DNA from: Clostridia bacterium
GTDB lineage: Bacteria; Bacillota; Clostridia; Christensenellales; CAG-138
Assembly (NCBI GenBank): GCA_017545535.1
Contig: JAFWMS010000021.1
Coordinates: 1-64,000, forward strand
Direction: 5' to 3'
DNA: 64,000 nt
Position 1 is the first letter of the stretch. Each line of letters opens with the position of its first letter. The notes below the pieces were generated by a model. That model was not told the origin of the DNA, made no database searches, and saw only the letters and a list, made by a program, of their open reading frames with translations. The position numbers and the translations under genes are program-made. This document shows positions 39,712-48,354 of this stretch, piece after piece.

Positions 39712-41796
39712 ATGAATTACGAAGAAACCATAGCTTATATCCACAATGCATATTGGAAGGGCACCAAGGACGGGCTCTCCCGGACGCGGGAGCTGCTCTC
39801 CTTGTTAGGCGACCCGCAGGATGAATTGAAGTTCATCCACGTGGCGGGAACCAACGGCAAGGGCTCCACCTGCGCCATGCTGGCCGCCATCCTGCAGGCA
39901 GCAGGGTACAAAACGGGGTTGTACACGTCGCCCTTTGTGAACCGATTCAACGAACGCATCGCTCTGAACGGAATGCCCATTTCGGATGACGATCTGGTGG
40001 ATATCTTTGAGCGTATCCGCCCCATTGTGGATGCCATGGAGAATCCGCCCTCCGAGTTTGAGCTGATCACCTGCGCCGCCATGCTCTACTATAAGGAGCA
40101 AAAATGCGACGTGGTGGTGCTGGAGGTGGGCATGGGCGGAGAATTCGACTCCACCAACGTGATCAAAACTCCGCTGCTCACCGTGATCACCGCCATGGGC
40201 TTCGACCATATGAAGTACCTGGGCAACACCATGACCGAGATCGCCTCCGCCAAAGCAGGCATCATCAAGCCCAACGGCACCACGCTGATCTACGGACAGA
40301 ACCCCGAGGCTGACAAGGTGTTTGAGGATACCTGTCGGGCAAGGCATTCAAAGCTGATCGTGACGGACCATAGCCGGATCGTGGACCATGCGCACACGTT
40401 ACAGGGCCACGATCTGTCCTTCGGTCCCTATGAGCATATCCATCTGCCGCTGATCGGCAGCCACCAGGTCAAGAACGCCGCCGTGGTGCTGACGGCAGTG
40501 GAGGAGCTGAAGAAAGCGGGCTTGTCCATCCCCGACGGGGCGGTCTACGAGGGCATGGCCTCGGTCCGCTGGCCGGCCCGCATGGAGCTGCTGTCGGAAA
40601 AACCGGTATTCCTGCTGGACGGCGGGCACAACCCTCACGGATTCCGCGCCGCCGCCGAGACGCTGAGGGAGCTGTTTCCTGAGCGGAAGGTGACCGTGAT
40701 GATGGGGGTCATGGCGGATAAGGATCACGGGGATATGATCCGGCAGCTGCTGCCCCTGGCCAAGCGCTTTTTCACCGTTCAGCCCGATTCGCCCCGAGCC
40801 ATGACCGCCATGGATTTGGCGGAGGAGATTCGCTCCCTGGGTGGGGAGGCTATACCGACGGGATCGGTGAAGGATGGGATCGATCGCATGCTGCATGACG
40901 CCGGGCCCGAGGACGTGCTTCTGGCCATCGGGTCCCTGTATATGGCCGGGGATGTTCGCAGCGCCATGGGAAAATACGCGCAAAAAATGGACATTCGGCT
41001 GGTAGCCCTGGACATCGACGATACGCTGGTGGACCGTTCCTCCATCGTGCCAGAGCGTTCCTTGAAGGTCTTGCGCCAGGCCCAAGCTCAGGGCGTGGAG
41101 ATCGTTTTAGCTACCGGCCGGGGATATTTGGGCACGGAATCCATCCGCAAACAGCTGGGAGATGGGTTTCATTACATCATCTGCTTCGGCGGCGCCCTGG
41201 TGGCGGACTATGATACGGGCAAGTCCTGCATCCATCGGTTTTTGTCGGAAGAGGACGTGGCCATCTGCGTCCGCATCGCCAACGAGCTGGGGCTGCATGT
41301 GCAGATTTATCAGGGAGACGAGGTGATCTTCCAGCGCATGACGCCCTTTGCCAAGGAATACTGCGCCTATCAAAAGCTTCCCTGGCGTGTGGATGAGGAC
41401 ATGCTCCATCATGACTTGAGCAACGTGCCCAAGGTGCTGATCTATGCGCCCCCGGAGGAGGAGGAGATGTACAAAAAACAGGTGGCGGACCGCCTGCCCA
41501 AGCATCTCCATGCCCTGGGTTCCAAGCCCGGGTTCATCGAGATCGGCGACGTCAGCGTGACGAAAGGCTCGGCTTTAAAGGCTCTGTCGGAGGCGCTGGG
41601 ATTGAAGCGAGAGCAGACCGCGGCCATCGGAGACAACACCCTGGACCAGGACATGATCGAATGGGCCGGTGTGGGTTGCTGCGTTCAAAATGGAAAGCCC
41701 TCCGTCCAGGCCGTGGCCGACAGGATCATCCCGGCGCAGGCAGAGGAGGGTGTTGCCTGGTTTTTGGAGAACCAGGTGCTGAAGGATCAGGATTGA
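39712..41796 (+). CDS. folC: FolC - HAD phosphatase fusion protein
   Basis: One 694-residue frame. Residues 1-420 are folylpolyglutamate/dihydrofolate synthase: FIHVAGTNGKGSTCAMLAAI (P-loop), GLYTSPFVNRFNERIALNG, VVVLEVGMGGEFDSTNV, HMKYLGNTMTEIASAKAGII and FLLDGGHNPHGF. Residues about 425-690 are a Cof-type (IIB) HAD phosphatase: RLVALDIDDTLVDRSS (motif I), IVLATGRGYLG (II), a Lys in VTKGSALKAL (III) and AAIGDNTLDQDMIEWAG (IV). Dihydrofolate synthase and a pterin- or riboflavin-pathway phosphatase would fit one route, but the HAD substrate is unknown. The internal ATG at 40987 has no good ribosome site, supporting a true fusion. Confidence 0.9.
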   Translation: MNYEETIAYIHNAYWKGTKDGLSRTRELLSLLGDPQDELKFIHVAGTNGKGSTCAMLAAILQAAGYKTGLYTSPFVNRFNERIALNGMPISDDDLVDIFERIRPIVDAMENPPSEFELITCAAMLYYKEQKCDVVVLEVGMGGEFDSTNVIKTPLLTVITAMGFDHMKYLGNTMTEIASAKAGIIKPNGTTLIYGQNPEADKVFEDTCRARHSKLIVTDHSRIVDHAHTLQGHDLSFGPYEHIHLPLIGSHQVKNAAVVLTAVEELKKAGLSIPDGAVYEGMASVRWPARMELLSEKPVFLLDGGHNPHGFRAAAETLRELFPERKVTVMMGVMADKDHGDMIRQLLPLAKRFFTVQPDSPRAMTAMDLAEEIRSLGGEAIPTGSVKDGIDRMLHDAGPEDVLLAIGSLYMAGDVRSAMGKYAQKMDIRLVALDIDDTLVDRSSIVPERSLKVLRQAQAQGVEIVLATGRGYLGTESIRKQLGDGFHYIICFGGALVADYDTGKSCIHRFLSEEDVAICVRIANELGLHVQIYQGDEVIFQRMTPFAKEYCAYQKLPWRVDEDMLHHDLSNVPKVLIYAPPEEEEMYKKQVADRLPKHLHALGSKPGFIEIGDVSVTKGSALKALSEALGLKREQTAAIGDNTLDQDMIEWAGVGCCVQNGKPSVQAVADRIIPAQAEEGVAWFLENQVLKDQD

Positions 41797-42671
41797 ACGG
41801 TGACTTCGTCGGAGAATTCCGGCGTATAGGCGAAGGTGGCTGACTGGGCCTTCTGGATGAAGACCCGAGTGAAGCCAAGATCCAGACAAGCCCGGATCGC
41901 GTTTTCATATTCCCGCTTCGTCAGCCGCCGATCGAGGGGCGGCTGGGCGTCCGGCTGGGGCGTGTATTGATGCATCAGGGATAGATAGGTCTCCGTCCCG
42001 AAATGGGTCGCGATGGCGGAGAGGATGTCTCGGGTATCGTACACACAAGCAGGCAGTACAAGGTGTCGGATCAGGACACCTTGTTTTGCTTTTCCCGTTT
42101 CATCCAAAAGAAGCTGCCCGCTGTGCTCCAGCATGCGGCCGATGGAAGCAAGGGCGATCTCATAGTATCGGGGTGCCTTGGAAAACCGGTCTGCCAATCG
42201 TTGATCGTGATATTTGAAGTCTGGGAGCCAGATATCCACATATTTTGACAACTTATCCACGGTATCCACAGACAAGTATCCGTTGGTGTTGTAGACGATG
42301 GGAAGGGTAAGCCCCTTGCATTTTGCAATGTCGATAGACTTTGTGATCCCCTCCACATGGGGCGTGGGGGTGACGAGATTGATGTTTTCTGCGCCGATCT
42401 TCTCCAAGTCAAGCATAGCTTGTGCCAGTTCATCCGGCGTAAAGATCTGACCTATGGATCCAGATTGCAGGACCTTGTTTTGACAGAACACACATCTAAG
42501 GTTGCATCCGGAAAAAAAGATGCCGCCGGAGCCACCCGTGCCGCAGATGCAGGGCTCCTCATAGCGATGGAGCCCGATGCGGGCGATGCGTATGGCGTCC
42601 GTGCAGCCGCAGAACCCTTTTTGTTCACGCCGATCCACAGCGCATCGCCTGGGACACAGGCCACAGCTCAT
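41787..42671 (-). CDS. Radical SAM protein, pyruvate formate-lyase activase-like
   Basis: A 294-residue radical SAM enzyme. A Cys-rich start (MSCGLCPRRCAVDRREQKGF) precedes the cluster motif FFSGCNLRCVFCQNKVLQSG (CxxxCxxC). TPTPHVEGI, PIVYNTNGYLSVDTVD and IWLPDFKYHDQRLADRFSKA match the PflA-like group (COG1313), some of which activate glycyl-radical or other enzymes. No partner glycyl-radical enzyme is in the window, so the role is open. CGGAGG precedes the ATG. It overlaps the NlpC/P60 gene upstream by 4 nt and the folC-HAD gene, convergent, by 10 nt. Confidence 0.85.
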   Translation of the reverse strand: MSCGLCPRRCAVDRREQKGFCGCTDAIRIARIGLHRYEEPCICGTGGSGGIFFSGCNLRCVFCQNKVLQSGSIGQIFTPDELAQAMLDLEKIGAENINLVTPTPHVEGITKSIDIAKCKGLTLPIVYNTNGYLSVDTVDKLSKYVDIWLPDFKYHDQRLADRFSKAPRYYEIALASIGRMLEHSGQLLLDETGKAKQGVLIRHLVLPACVYDTRDILSAIATHFGTETYLSLMHQYTPQPDAQPPLDRRLTKREYENAIRACLDLGFTRVFIQKAQSATFAYTPEFSDEVTVQS

Positions 42672-44026
42672 GAAGGCCTCCGTCCGCAGACAAAATTTCT
42701 TTCCCAATAATCCTGATGCAGGCTGCTCTTGGCCACCTTTCCCTTGGAGGAGGAGGCGTGGATCATCGTACCGTTGCTGATACAGATGCCGGTATGCTTC
42801 ACACTGTTGCTGGAATCGCTCTTGAAGAAGACCAGATCGCCGGCCTTCAGATCCTTCATGGAGGTGATCAGCGTCCAGCTTTTGGTTTGAGAGAATCCGC
42901 TGGCGTTGCGTCGGCTGACGTTGTGGCCGCTTTGCTTGAGACAGTAATACACGAGGCCGGAGCAATCGAAGGAGTCCGGGCCTTCCGCGCTCCATTCATA
43001 GGGCTTGCCCAGCTGATCCTGGGCCGCGGCGACCAGGCTCGAATAGGTCTTTTTGCCAGAGGAAGCCTTCTTTTCTGTGGGCTTAGGCGTAGCCTTGACG
43101 GTGGCTTTGCTCGTGGGTTTAGTTCCGTTCTTTGATGTGGCCTTTGCTGTTACTTTCGAGGTGGCCTTTGCTGTCGCTTTCGGGGTGGCCTTGGCTGTCG
43201 CTTTCTGGGTCGCTTTTCCCGCATTTTTGGAGGTCGCCTTGGCCGTCTGGTTGGACGCCGGCCGCTGCGTAGGCTTGGGGGAAGGCGTGTCCGTGGGTAA
43301 AGCGGGCAAAGGCTGCGCGTCATCCGAATAGAGGATGACCCAGGCGTCGTAGTCCAGCTCTCCGCTGACGGTGAGCCCGTTGACGGCCTGGAAGCGCATC
43401 ACGGCCTGCTCCGTATTGGGGCCGAAATAGCCGTTAATACGGTCCGTATAGTATCCGAGTTCATAGAGCCTCTGCTGAAGCCGCAGCACGTCGGTGCCCG
43501 TGTCCGATCGTTTGATGCGATAGGTCTGGGCGTGATCCGCGTATAGAGAGGTCTGAGTGGCGCTGTCGGCGATGCCGGTCTGGGGCATCTCGCAGGCCCG
43601 CTGGAAGAGGACCACGGCGCTGGCGATGGACTCGTTGTATATGGAGTCGGGCATGTCGGAATCCAGGTACCCAAGATCCGTCAACCGCTGCTGCAGGTTG
43701 ATGACGGATGCGTTATCGTCGCCCAGCCGAAGCGTCGTATAGACGGATAGGACCACCACATCGGAGGGTGGCGTCGTCGGTCCGTTGGAAGGGGCGAGGG
43801 TGGGGGCAGGCGTGGGCGTAAAGGTAGGCAGAGGGGTAGGCGTAGGCGGAAGGGTGGTGGGGTCTCCGGAGGAAAGAGGTTTGGAGATATCGGCAACGGA
43901 ATTGATGGTGAACACGTCTCGGGCGATCAAAGGAACGTAAATCAAGGCGATCAACGCGCCGATGACGATGATGCCGATCAGAATACGAGGCAGGATATGT
44001 ATATAAGGCAGTTTACGGTGTTTCAT
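42668..44026 (-). CDS. NlpC/P60 peptidoglycan endopeptidase with two PG-binding domains
   Basis: A 452-residue exported protein. It has an N-terminal membrane anchor (ILIGIIVIGALIALIYVPLI), a Thr-Pro linker, and two peptidoglycan-binding modules (NLQQRLTDLGYLDSDMPDS and RLQQRLYELGYYTDRINGYF). A Lys-Ala-Thr repeat linker of about 60 residues leads to an NlpC/P60 hydrolase: SFDCSGLVYYCLKQ has the catalytic Cys and VKHTGICISNGTMIHASS the His. It probably cleaves D-Glu-mDAP bonds in peptidoglycan at the cell surface. The positively charged linker could bind wall polymers. AGGAAATGATGC precedes the ATG. Confidence 0.92.
   Translation of the reverse strand: MKHRKLPYIHILPRILIGIIVIGALIALIYVPLIARDVFTINSVADISKPLSSGDPTTLPPTPTPLPTFTPTPAPTLAPSNGPTTPPSDVVVLSVYTTLRLGDDNASVINLQQRLTDLGYLDSDMPDSIYNESIASAVVLFQRACEMPQTGIADSATQTSLYADHAQTYRIKRSDTGTDVLRLQQRLYELGYYTDRINGYFGPNTEQAVMRFQAVNGLTVSGELDYDAWVILYSDDAQPLPALPTDTPSPKPTQRPASNQTAKATSKNAGKATQKATAKATPKATAKATSKVTAKATSKNGTKPTSKATVKATPKPTEKKASSGKKTYSSLVAAAQDQLGKPYEWSAEGPDSFDCSGLVYYCLKQSGHNVSRRNASGFSQTKSWTLITSMKDLKAGDLVFFKSDSSNSVKHTGICISNGTMIHASSSKGKVAKSSLHQDYWERNFVCGRRPS
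43066..43251. repeat. Repetitive coding DNA for the KAT-type linker
   Basis: Imperfect short units encoding Lys-Ala-Thr with one spacer residue (KATQKATAKATPKATAKATS) are repeated about a dozen times inside the NlpC/P60 gene. Repeat-number change by slippage is likely here. It is not a CRISPR array: the units are 12-15 bp, coding and contiguous. Confidence 0.8.
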
Positions 44027-44102
44027 GCATCATTTCCTCAGCATCAGTATACAGGAGATGACCTTTTTCGTCATGTCCAAAGTTTGAATTTTTTGCAAAA
44101 GG

Positions 44103-44131
44103 TTCCCAATATCCATATTGTGTGCTATACT
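44103..44131 (+). promoter_or_regulatory. Promoter of the ABC-F gene
   Basis: TTCCCA (44103-44108), a 17-bp spacer ending in TGC, and TATACT (44126-44131), an extended -10. The leader would be only about 8 nt before the ATG at 44146. Confidence 0.55.
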
Positions 44132-44145
44132 GCATTTGTAAAAGT

Positions 44146-46074
44146 ATGGCGATCGTGAATGTTGTACAGGTACGGAAGGAGTTCTCCGAACGGGTTCTTT
44201 TTTCCGACATATCCTTTGAGATCGGGCCGAGGGATCATATCGGTCTTATTGGCGTAAACGGATGCGGAAAGTCCACCCTGGTCCACATGATCCAGGGGCT
44301 CGTTTCGCCGGACGCCGGATATATCTCTATCGACCCAAGGTGTACCGTGGCCTCCGTGGAGCAGTTGCCTCAGCTTTCTCCGGACGTGACGCTGTATGAT
44401 TTCGTACTGGAAGCCCATGCGGAGCTTCTTAGCTGGGAAAGGGAGCTGGAAACCATCGTCGCCCGCTTGGAAACGGCGGACGGTCAGGAACGGCAGCGGC
44501 TCATCGAGCGTCAGGATCGGTGCATGGAACGGTTCCAACGGGAGGGAGGGCTCACCTTCCGCAACATGACCCGGTCGGCTCTGCTGGGCCTGGGCTTCAC
44601 CGAGAAGGAGCTCATAAAGCCCATCGTCCAGTTCAGCGGCGGTCAGGTGGCGAAGGCCATGCTGGCCAGGGCCATCCTGCGCAAGGCGGATCTGCTTCTG
44701 TTGGACGAGCCCACCAACAACCTGGACGTGGCGGCGGTCTGTTATCTGCAGGAGTTTTTGATCGGCTATAAGGGGGCCTATGTGCTGGTCTCCCACGATC
44801 GTGCCTTTTTGGATGCCTCCGTGGATCGGGTGCTGGAGCTGGAAAACGGCCACCTGATCGCCACCCGGGGCAACTACACCCGCCATGTGGAGCTGAAGAT
44901 GGACGAGCGACAGATCGCCGCCCGCCGGTATCAGCAGACCATGAAGGAGATACGCCGCATCGAGGGCATCATTGCCCAGCAGCGACGCTGGAACCAGGCC
45001 AGGAACTATGTGACCATCGCCTCCAAGGAGAAGCAGATCGAACGGCTCAAGGAGGGGTTGGTTCCGCCGGAAAAGGACCCGTCGGCCATCCATTTTCATT
45101 TCAGGGGCGCGGAGCCTTCCGGCAACGAGATCATCGATGTGCGGGATCTGGGCGTGTCCTATGGGGATAAAAAGGTCTTCGAGCATGGGAATCTGCTCAT
45201 CTGGAAGGGACAGACCGTCTGTCTCGTGGGGGCCAACGGCTGCGGCAAGTCCACTTTTTTGAAGGTGCTGACGGGGGAGCTCATGCCCTCGGAAGGCCAT
45301 TTCCGCCTGGGAGCAGGGGTGCGGCTTGGGTACTTCCAGCAGGGCACTGACGATTTCGATCCCCAAAACACCATCCTGGGCGAGATGCAGGACGCCTTTC
45401 CCCATGCCACGGAAGGGGAGCTGCGGAACTATCTGGGGGCGTTCCTGTTTAGAGGGAACGACATCTATAAAAAGATATCCGCCCTTTCCGGCGGGGAGCG
45501 GGCCAGGATCAAGCTTTTGCAGCTTGTGTTGGGCGGGGCCAACGTGTTGCTGCTGGACGAGCCCACCAACCATTTCGACATCGCCAGCTGTGAAGTGCTG
45601 GAACGTGCCCTGGAATCCTTCGGCGGAACGGTGCTCATCGTGACCCACGATCGGTATCTGGTGGAGCGCATCGCGGATCGGGTGGTGCTGCTGGAGTCCA
45701 CGGGCTTCGTGGAACCGGAGGAGGACGGATCGGAGATATTTGAGCGGCTGCGGATGAACCGGGTCCAACGGCCGGAGAAGCAGCGCTCGGTGAATCAGGA
45801 CAATTACTATCAGCGGCAAAAGGAGTTCAAAGCTGCCCTGGCCGCCGCCAAGCAGGATATCCAGAAGGCGGAGCGGGCCATAGAGGAAAACGAAAGGGCT
45901 CAATCCTTGGCGGCAAGCGACATCGCCGACGCAGAGCGTCGCGGCGCTTTTGAGGACATGCAGCGGCTTTGTGTACGCCTCGGGGAACTGCAGGACGAGG
46001 AAAGTCGCCTGTTTGAGGCGCTGGAACGAGCCGAAAACGAAAGAGCACGGTTGGAAAAGGAGGGAGAGGCATGA
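44146..46074 (+). CDS. ABC-F family ATP-binding cassette protein
   Basis: A 642-residue protein with two ABC domains and no membrane segments. The first has LIGVNGCGKSTLVHMIQG, FSGGQVAKAMLARA and LLLLDEPTNNLDVAA. The ABC-F linker of about 80 residues (RRYQQTMKEIRRIEGIIAQQ) follows. The second has LVGANGCGKSTFLKVL, LSGGERARIKLL and LLLDEPTNHFDIAS, then a coiled-coil C-terminal extension of about 90 residues. ABC-F proteins act on the ribosomal E site in translation or antibiotic resistance; housekeeping Uup/YdiF-type is the likeliest class here. The next gene overlaps by 4 nt. Confidence 0.93.
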   Translation: MAIVNVVQVRKEFSERVLFSDISFEIGPRDHIGLIGVNGCGKSTLVHMIQGLVSPDAGYISIDPRCTVASVEQLPQLSPDVTLYDFVLEAHAELLSWERELETIVARLETADGQERQRLIERQDRCMERFQREGGLTFRNMTRSALLGLGFTEKELIKPIVQFSGGQVAKAMLARAILRKADLLLLDEPTNNLDVAAVCYLQEFLIGYKGAYVLVSHDRAFLDASVDRVLELENGHLIATRGNYTRHVELKMDERQIAARRYQQTMKEIRRIEGIIAQQRRWNQARNYVTIASKEKQIERLKEGLVPPEKDPSAIHFHFRGAEPSGNEIIDVRDLGVSYGDKKVFEHGNLLIWKGQTVCLVGANGCGKSTFLKVLTGELMPSEGHFRLGAGVRLGYFQQGTDDFDPQNTILGEMQDAFPHATEGELRNYLGAFLFRGNDIYKKISALSGGERARIKLLQLVLGGANVLLLDEPTNHFDIASCEVLERALESFGGTVLIVTHDRYLVERIADRVVLLESTGFVEPEEDGSEIFERLRMNRVQRPEKQRSVNQDNYYQRQKEFKAALAAAKQDIQKAERAIEENERAQSLAASDIADAERRGAFEDMQRLCVRLGELQDEESRLFEALERAENERARLEKEGEA

Positions 46075-47081
46075 ATTGGGGCGGATTCCCCATTGGATTC
46101 AGGTTCCCTGTGCAGGATTTTTCCCCGGAGACCAAGAAGTGGTGCTGGGCCTGCGTACTGCCCGCCCTGGTATATGCGGATCTAACAGATTGCACGCTAC
46201 AGGAAGCTGAGTCGGCGGAACTGTTTGATCCTGATCAGCTCGTCTATATCGCCGTTATCAGCCCCAAGAAGATCCCCGTCAACCGGAAGAACGGCCTCCT
46301 ATGGCGTCAGGACGGGCGGCTCATGAGCGAGGTCACCCTGTATGAGCCAGCTGTCCAGGAAAACTATTTGGAGCTGTACACGAAGCCCAAGGTCCTGGCG
46401 GATATCACAGAGGACAGGACCGTCGTTCCCAGGGAAGGGGGCGAAGGCCTCTTCCTGAGCCGCATCGAAAGCAAGCCCAAAGCGCCCTTCCACCACAGGG
46501 CTCTGATCCTGCCTAAGGGGGAGCTGCCCTATCCGGAACGGGAGACCTTGTGCCGCAAAGCCATGGAACAGCTCTATGCAAACGACGACGGGCTGTATCT
46601 TACCATGCTGCCCCTTTCCCCAGGCGGCCAGGGCGCGGTCTATACGGCGGTCGCCTTCCAGCACGGGCGTATCTTTTCCGAAATGATCCCGGACGCAGCC
46701 GGGGAGAAGCATCGCTGCTTTTTCGGCGTACTTCCAGGGCGGCGGCTCCTCATCGACGGGTTTTCCTTGCCTGATATAAACGCGCCTCTATGTGAAGACT
46801 ATGGCCTCGGCAAGGCCATACACCTTTCGAAGGAACGGGGATTCACAGATATCCATCTTTGTGCCAAGGGGATGGACGTGCCTCCCTGCGGTACGGACAA
46901 AACAGAGGACATCGAGGAGCTGTACGCTCTTTCTAAGCACCTGCCCCTGTATGACAGGGTGATCTTGACCGAATACGGTTCGGACGGACAGATCAAAACG
47001 GAGACCATAGAAATCGACAGGAGGGATCCAGCATGCGTATCGTCGATATTATCGAAAAGAAGCGGGACGGCGAGGAGCTGA
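46071..47081 (+). CDS. Hypothetical protein
   Basis: A 336-residue soluble protein that I cannot place in a family. It opens with WGGFPIGFRFPVQDFSPETK and a Cys pair (WCWACVLPALVYA). A middle part has LPKGELPYPERETLCRKAME, and the C-terminal half has GAVYTAVAFQHGRIFSEMIP and RRLLIDGFSLPDINAP. No signal peptide or membrane helix is visible. It is coupled to the ABC-F gene by ATGA and overlaps the start of pdp by 49 nt. That is a long overlap, although the pdp start is secure. Position suggests co-expression with translation and nucleoside genes; no function can be given. Confidence 0.75.
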   Translation: MNWGGFPIGFRFPVQDFSPETKKWCWACVLPALVYADLTDCTLQEAESAELFDPDQLVYIAVISPKKIPVNRKNGLLWRQDGRLMSEVTLYEPAVQENYLELYTKPKVLADITEDRTVVPREGGEGLFLSRIESKPKAPFHHRALILPKGELPYPERETLCRKAMEQLYANDDGLYLTMLPLSPGGQGAVYTAVAFQHGRIFSEMIPDAAGEKHRCFFGVLPGRRLLIDGFSLPDINAPLCEDYGLGKAIHLSKERGFTDIHLCAKGMDVPPCGTDKTEDIEELYALSKHLPLYDRVILTEYGSDGQIKTETIEIDRRDPACVSSILSKRSGTARS

Positions 47082-48352
47082 ACCGGGAGCAGATCGAAAC
47101 GCTCATCCTGGGCTATGTGAAGGGCCAGGTGCCTGACTACCAGGTGGCCGCCTTTTTGATGGCCGTGGTGTTCCGGGGCATGACCGATCGGGAGACCGCC
47201 ATCCTCACCGACGTGATGATGCACAGCGGGGACACCGTGGATTTATCTTCATTGCCGGGGATAAAGGTGGATAAACACTCCACCGGCGGCGTGGGCGATA
47301 CCACGACTCTGATCGTGGCGCCTCTGGTGGCTGCCTGCGGCGGCACGGTGGCCAAGATGTCTGGCCGGGGCCTTGGTCATACCGGCGGGACGCTGGATAA
47401 GCTGGAATCCATCCCCGGGGTGAACATTGAGCAGCCCTTGGATCGATTCATGGACATCGTGCGCAGGATCAATCTCGCGGTCATCGGCCAATCGGGGAAC
47501 CTGGTCCCTGCCGATAAGAAACTTTACGCCATGCGGGATGTGACGGCCACCATCGGCAGCACGCCCCTCATCGCTTCCAGCATCATGAGCAAGAAACTGG
47601 CCGCCGGTGCGGATGCCATCGTGCTGGACGTAAAGGTGGGCTCCGGCGCCTTCATGCATACGGTGGAGGACGCAAAGAAGCTTGCCTCCTTGATGGTCCG
47701 CATCGGAGACCACTTGGGACGGCGTTGTGAGGCCATCATTACGGATATGAACCAGCCTCTTGGCCTTGCCGTGGGCAATGCCCTGGAGGTCCAGGAAGCG
47801 GTAAACGTGCTCTCTGGCCTGGTACCGGAGGAGGAGCCGTTGGTCCAGGTGAGCTTGCTCCTGGGCGCCCATATGCTCCTGCTTTGCAACCTTGTTTCCA
47901 CTGAGGAGGAAGGGAAGGAAAAACTCCTGCAAGCCCTTCGCAGCGGCGCGGGCTTGGAGAAGCTTCGCCAAATGATCGCTGCCCTGGGCGGCGATCCCGC
48001 CTATATCGACGCGGAACGGATCAAAGAGTTGTGTCGGGTACGTCGCCTGGTAGAGGTCTATCCGCTGCAGGATGGCTTCCTTGCCGGGCTGGAGGCGGAG
48101 AAGATCGGCATCGCCTCCCAGATGCTGGGGGCGGGCCGCGCCAAAAAGGAGGATACCATCGACCCCGCCGTGGGCCTCATCATGCATAGGCGGGTGGGGG
48201 ATCGGCTGTCCATTGGCGAGCCCTTCTGTACCCTGTACGTGAATGATGAAACTCATCTTGAAGAGGCCGTCGCCCTGCTCCACGAGAGCATGACCATCTC
48301 TTCGGAAAAGCCGGCACCGGCGCCCCTTGTGTATGCCATTGTAAAGGAGTGA
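47033..48352 (+). CDS. pdp: Pyrimidine-nucleoside phosphorylase
   Basis: A 439-residue member of the thymidine/pyrimidine nucleoside phosphorylase family. It splits uridine, thymidine or deoxyuridine to the base and (deoxy)ribose 1-phosphate. MRIVDIIEKKRDGEELNREQ, VDKHSTGGVGDTTTLIVAPL (phosphate loop), SGRGLGHTGGTLDKLESIPG (the family signature) and LDVKVGSGAFMHTVEDA are all intact, and the length is normal. GACAGGAGGGATCC precedes the ATG. Its deoxyribose product is handled by DeoC, encoded at 11712. Confidence 0.96.
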   Translation: MRIVDIIEKKRDGEELNREQIETLILGYVKGQVPDYQVAAFLMAVVFRGMTDRETAILTDVMMHSGDTVDLSSLPGIKVDKHSTGGVGDTTTLIVAPLVAACGGTVAKMSGRGLGHTGGTLDKLESIPGVNIEQPLDRFMDIVRRINLAVIGQSGNLVPADKKLYAMRDVTATIGSTPLIASSIMSKKLAAGADAIVLDVKVGSGAFMHTVEDAKKLASLMVRIGDHLGRRCEAIITDMNQPLGLAVGNALEVQEAVNVLSGLVPEEEPLVQVSLLLGAHMLLLCNLVSTEEEGKEKLLQALRSGAGLEKLRQMIAALGGDPAYIDAERIKELCRVRRLVEVYPLQDGFLAGLEAEKIGIASQMLGAGRAKKEDTIDPAVGLIMHRRVGDRLSIGEPFCTLYVNDETHLEEAVALLHESMTISSEKPAPAPLVYAIVKE

Positions 48353-48354
48353 GC

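Noticed and set aside
44125..45903. 592-codon antisense open frame opposite the ABC-F gene
   Set aside because: The sense strand encodes two complete ABC domains; the antisense peptide is a compositional artefact.
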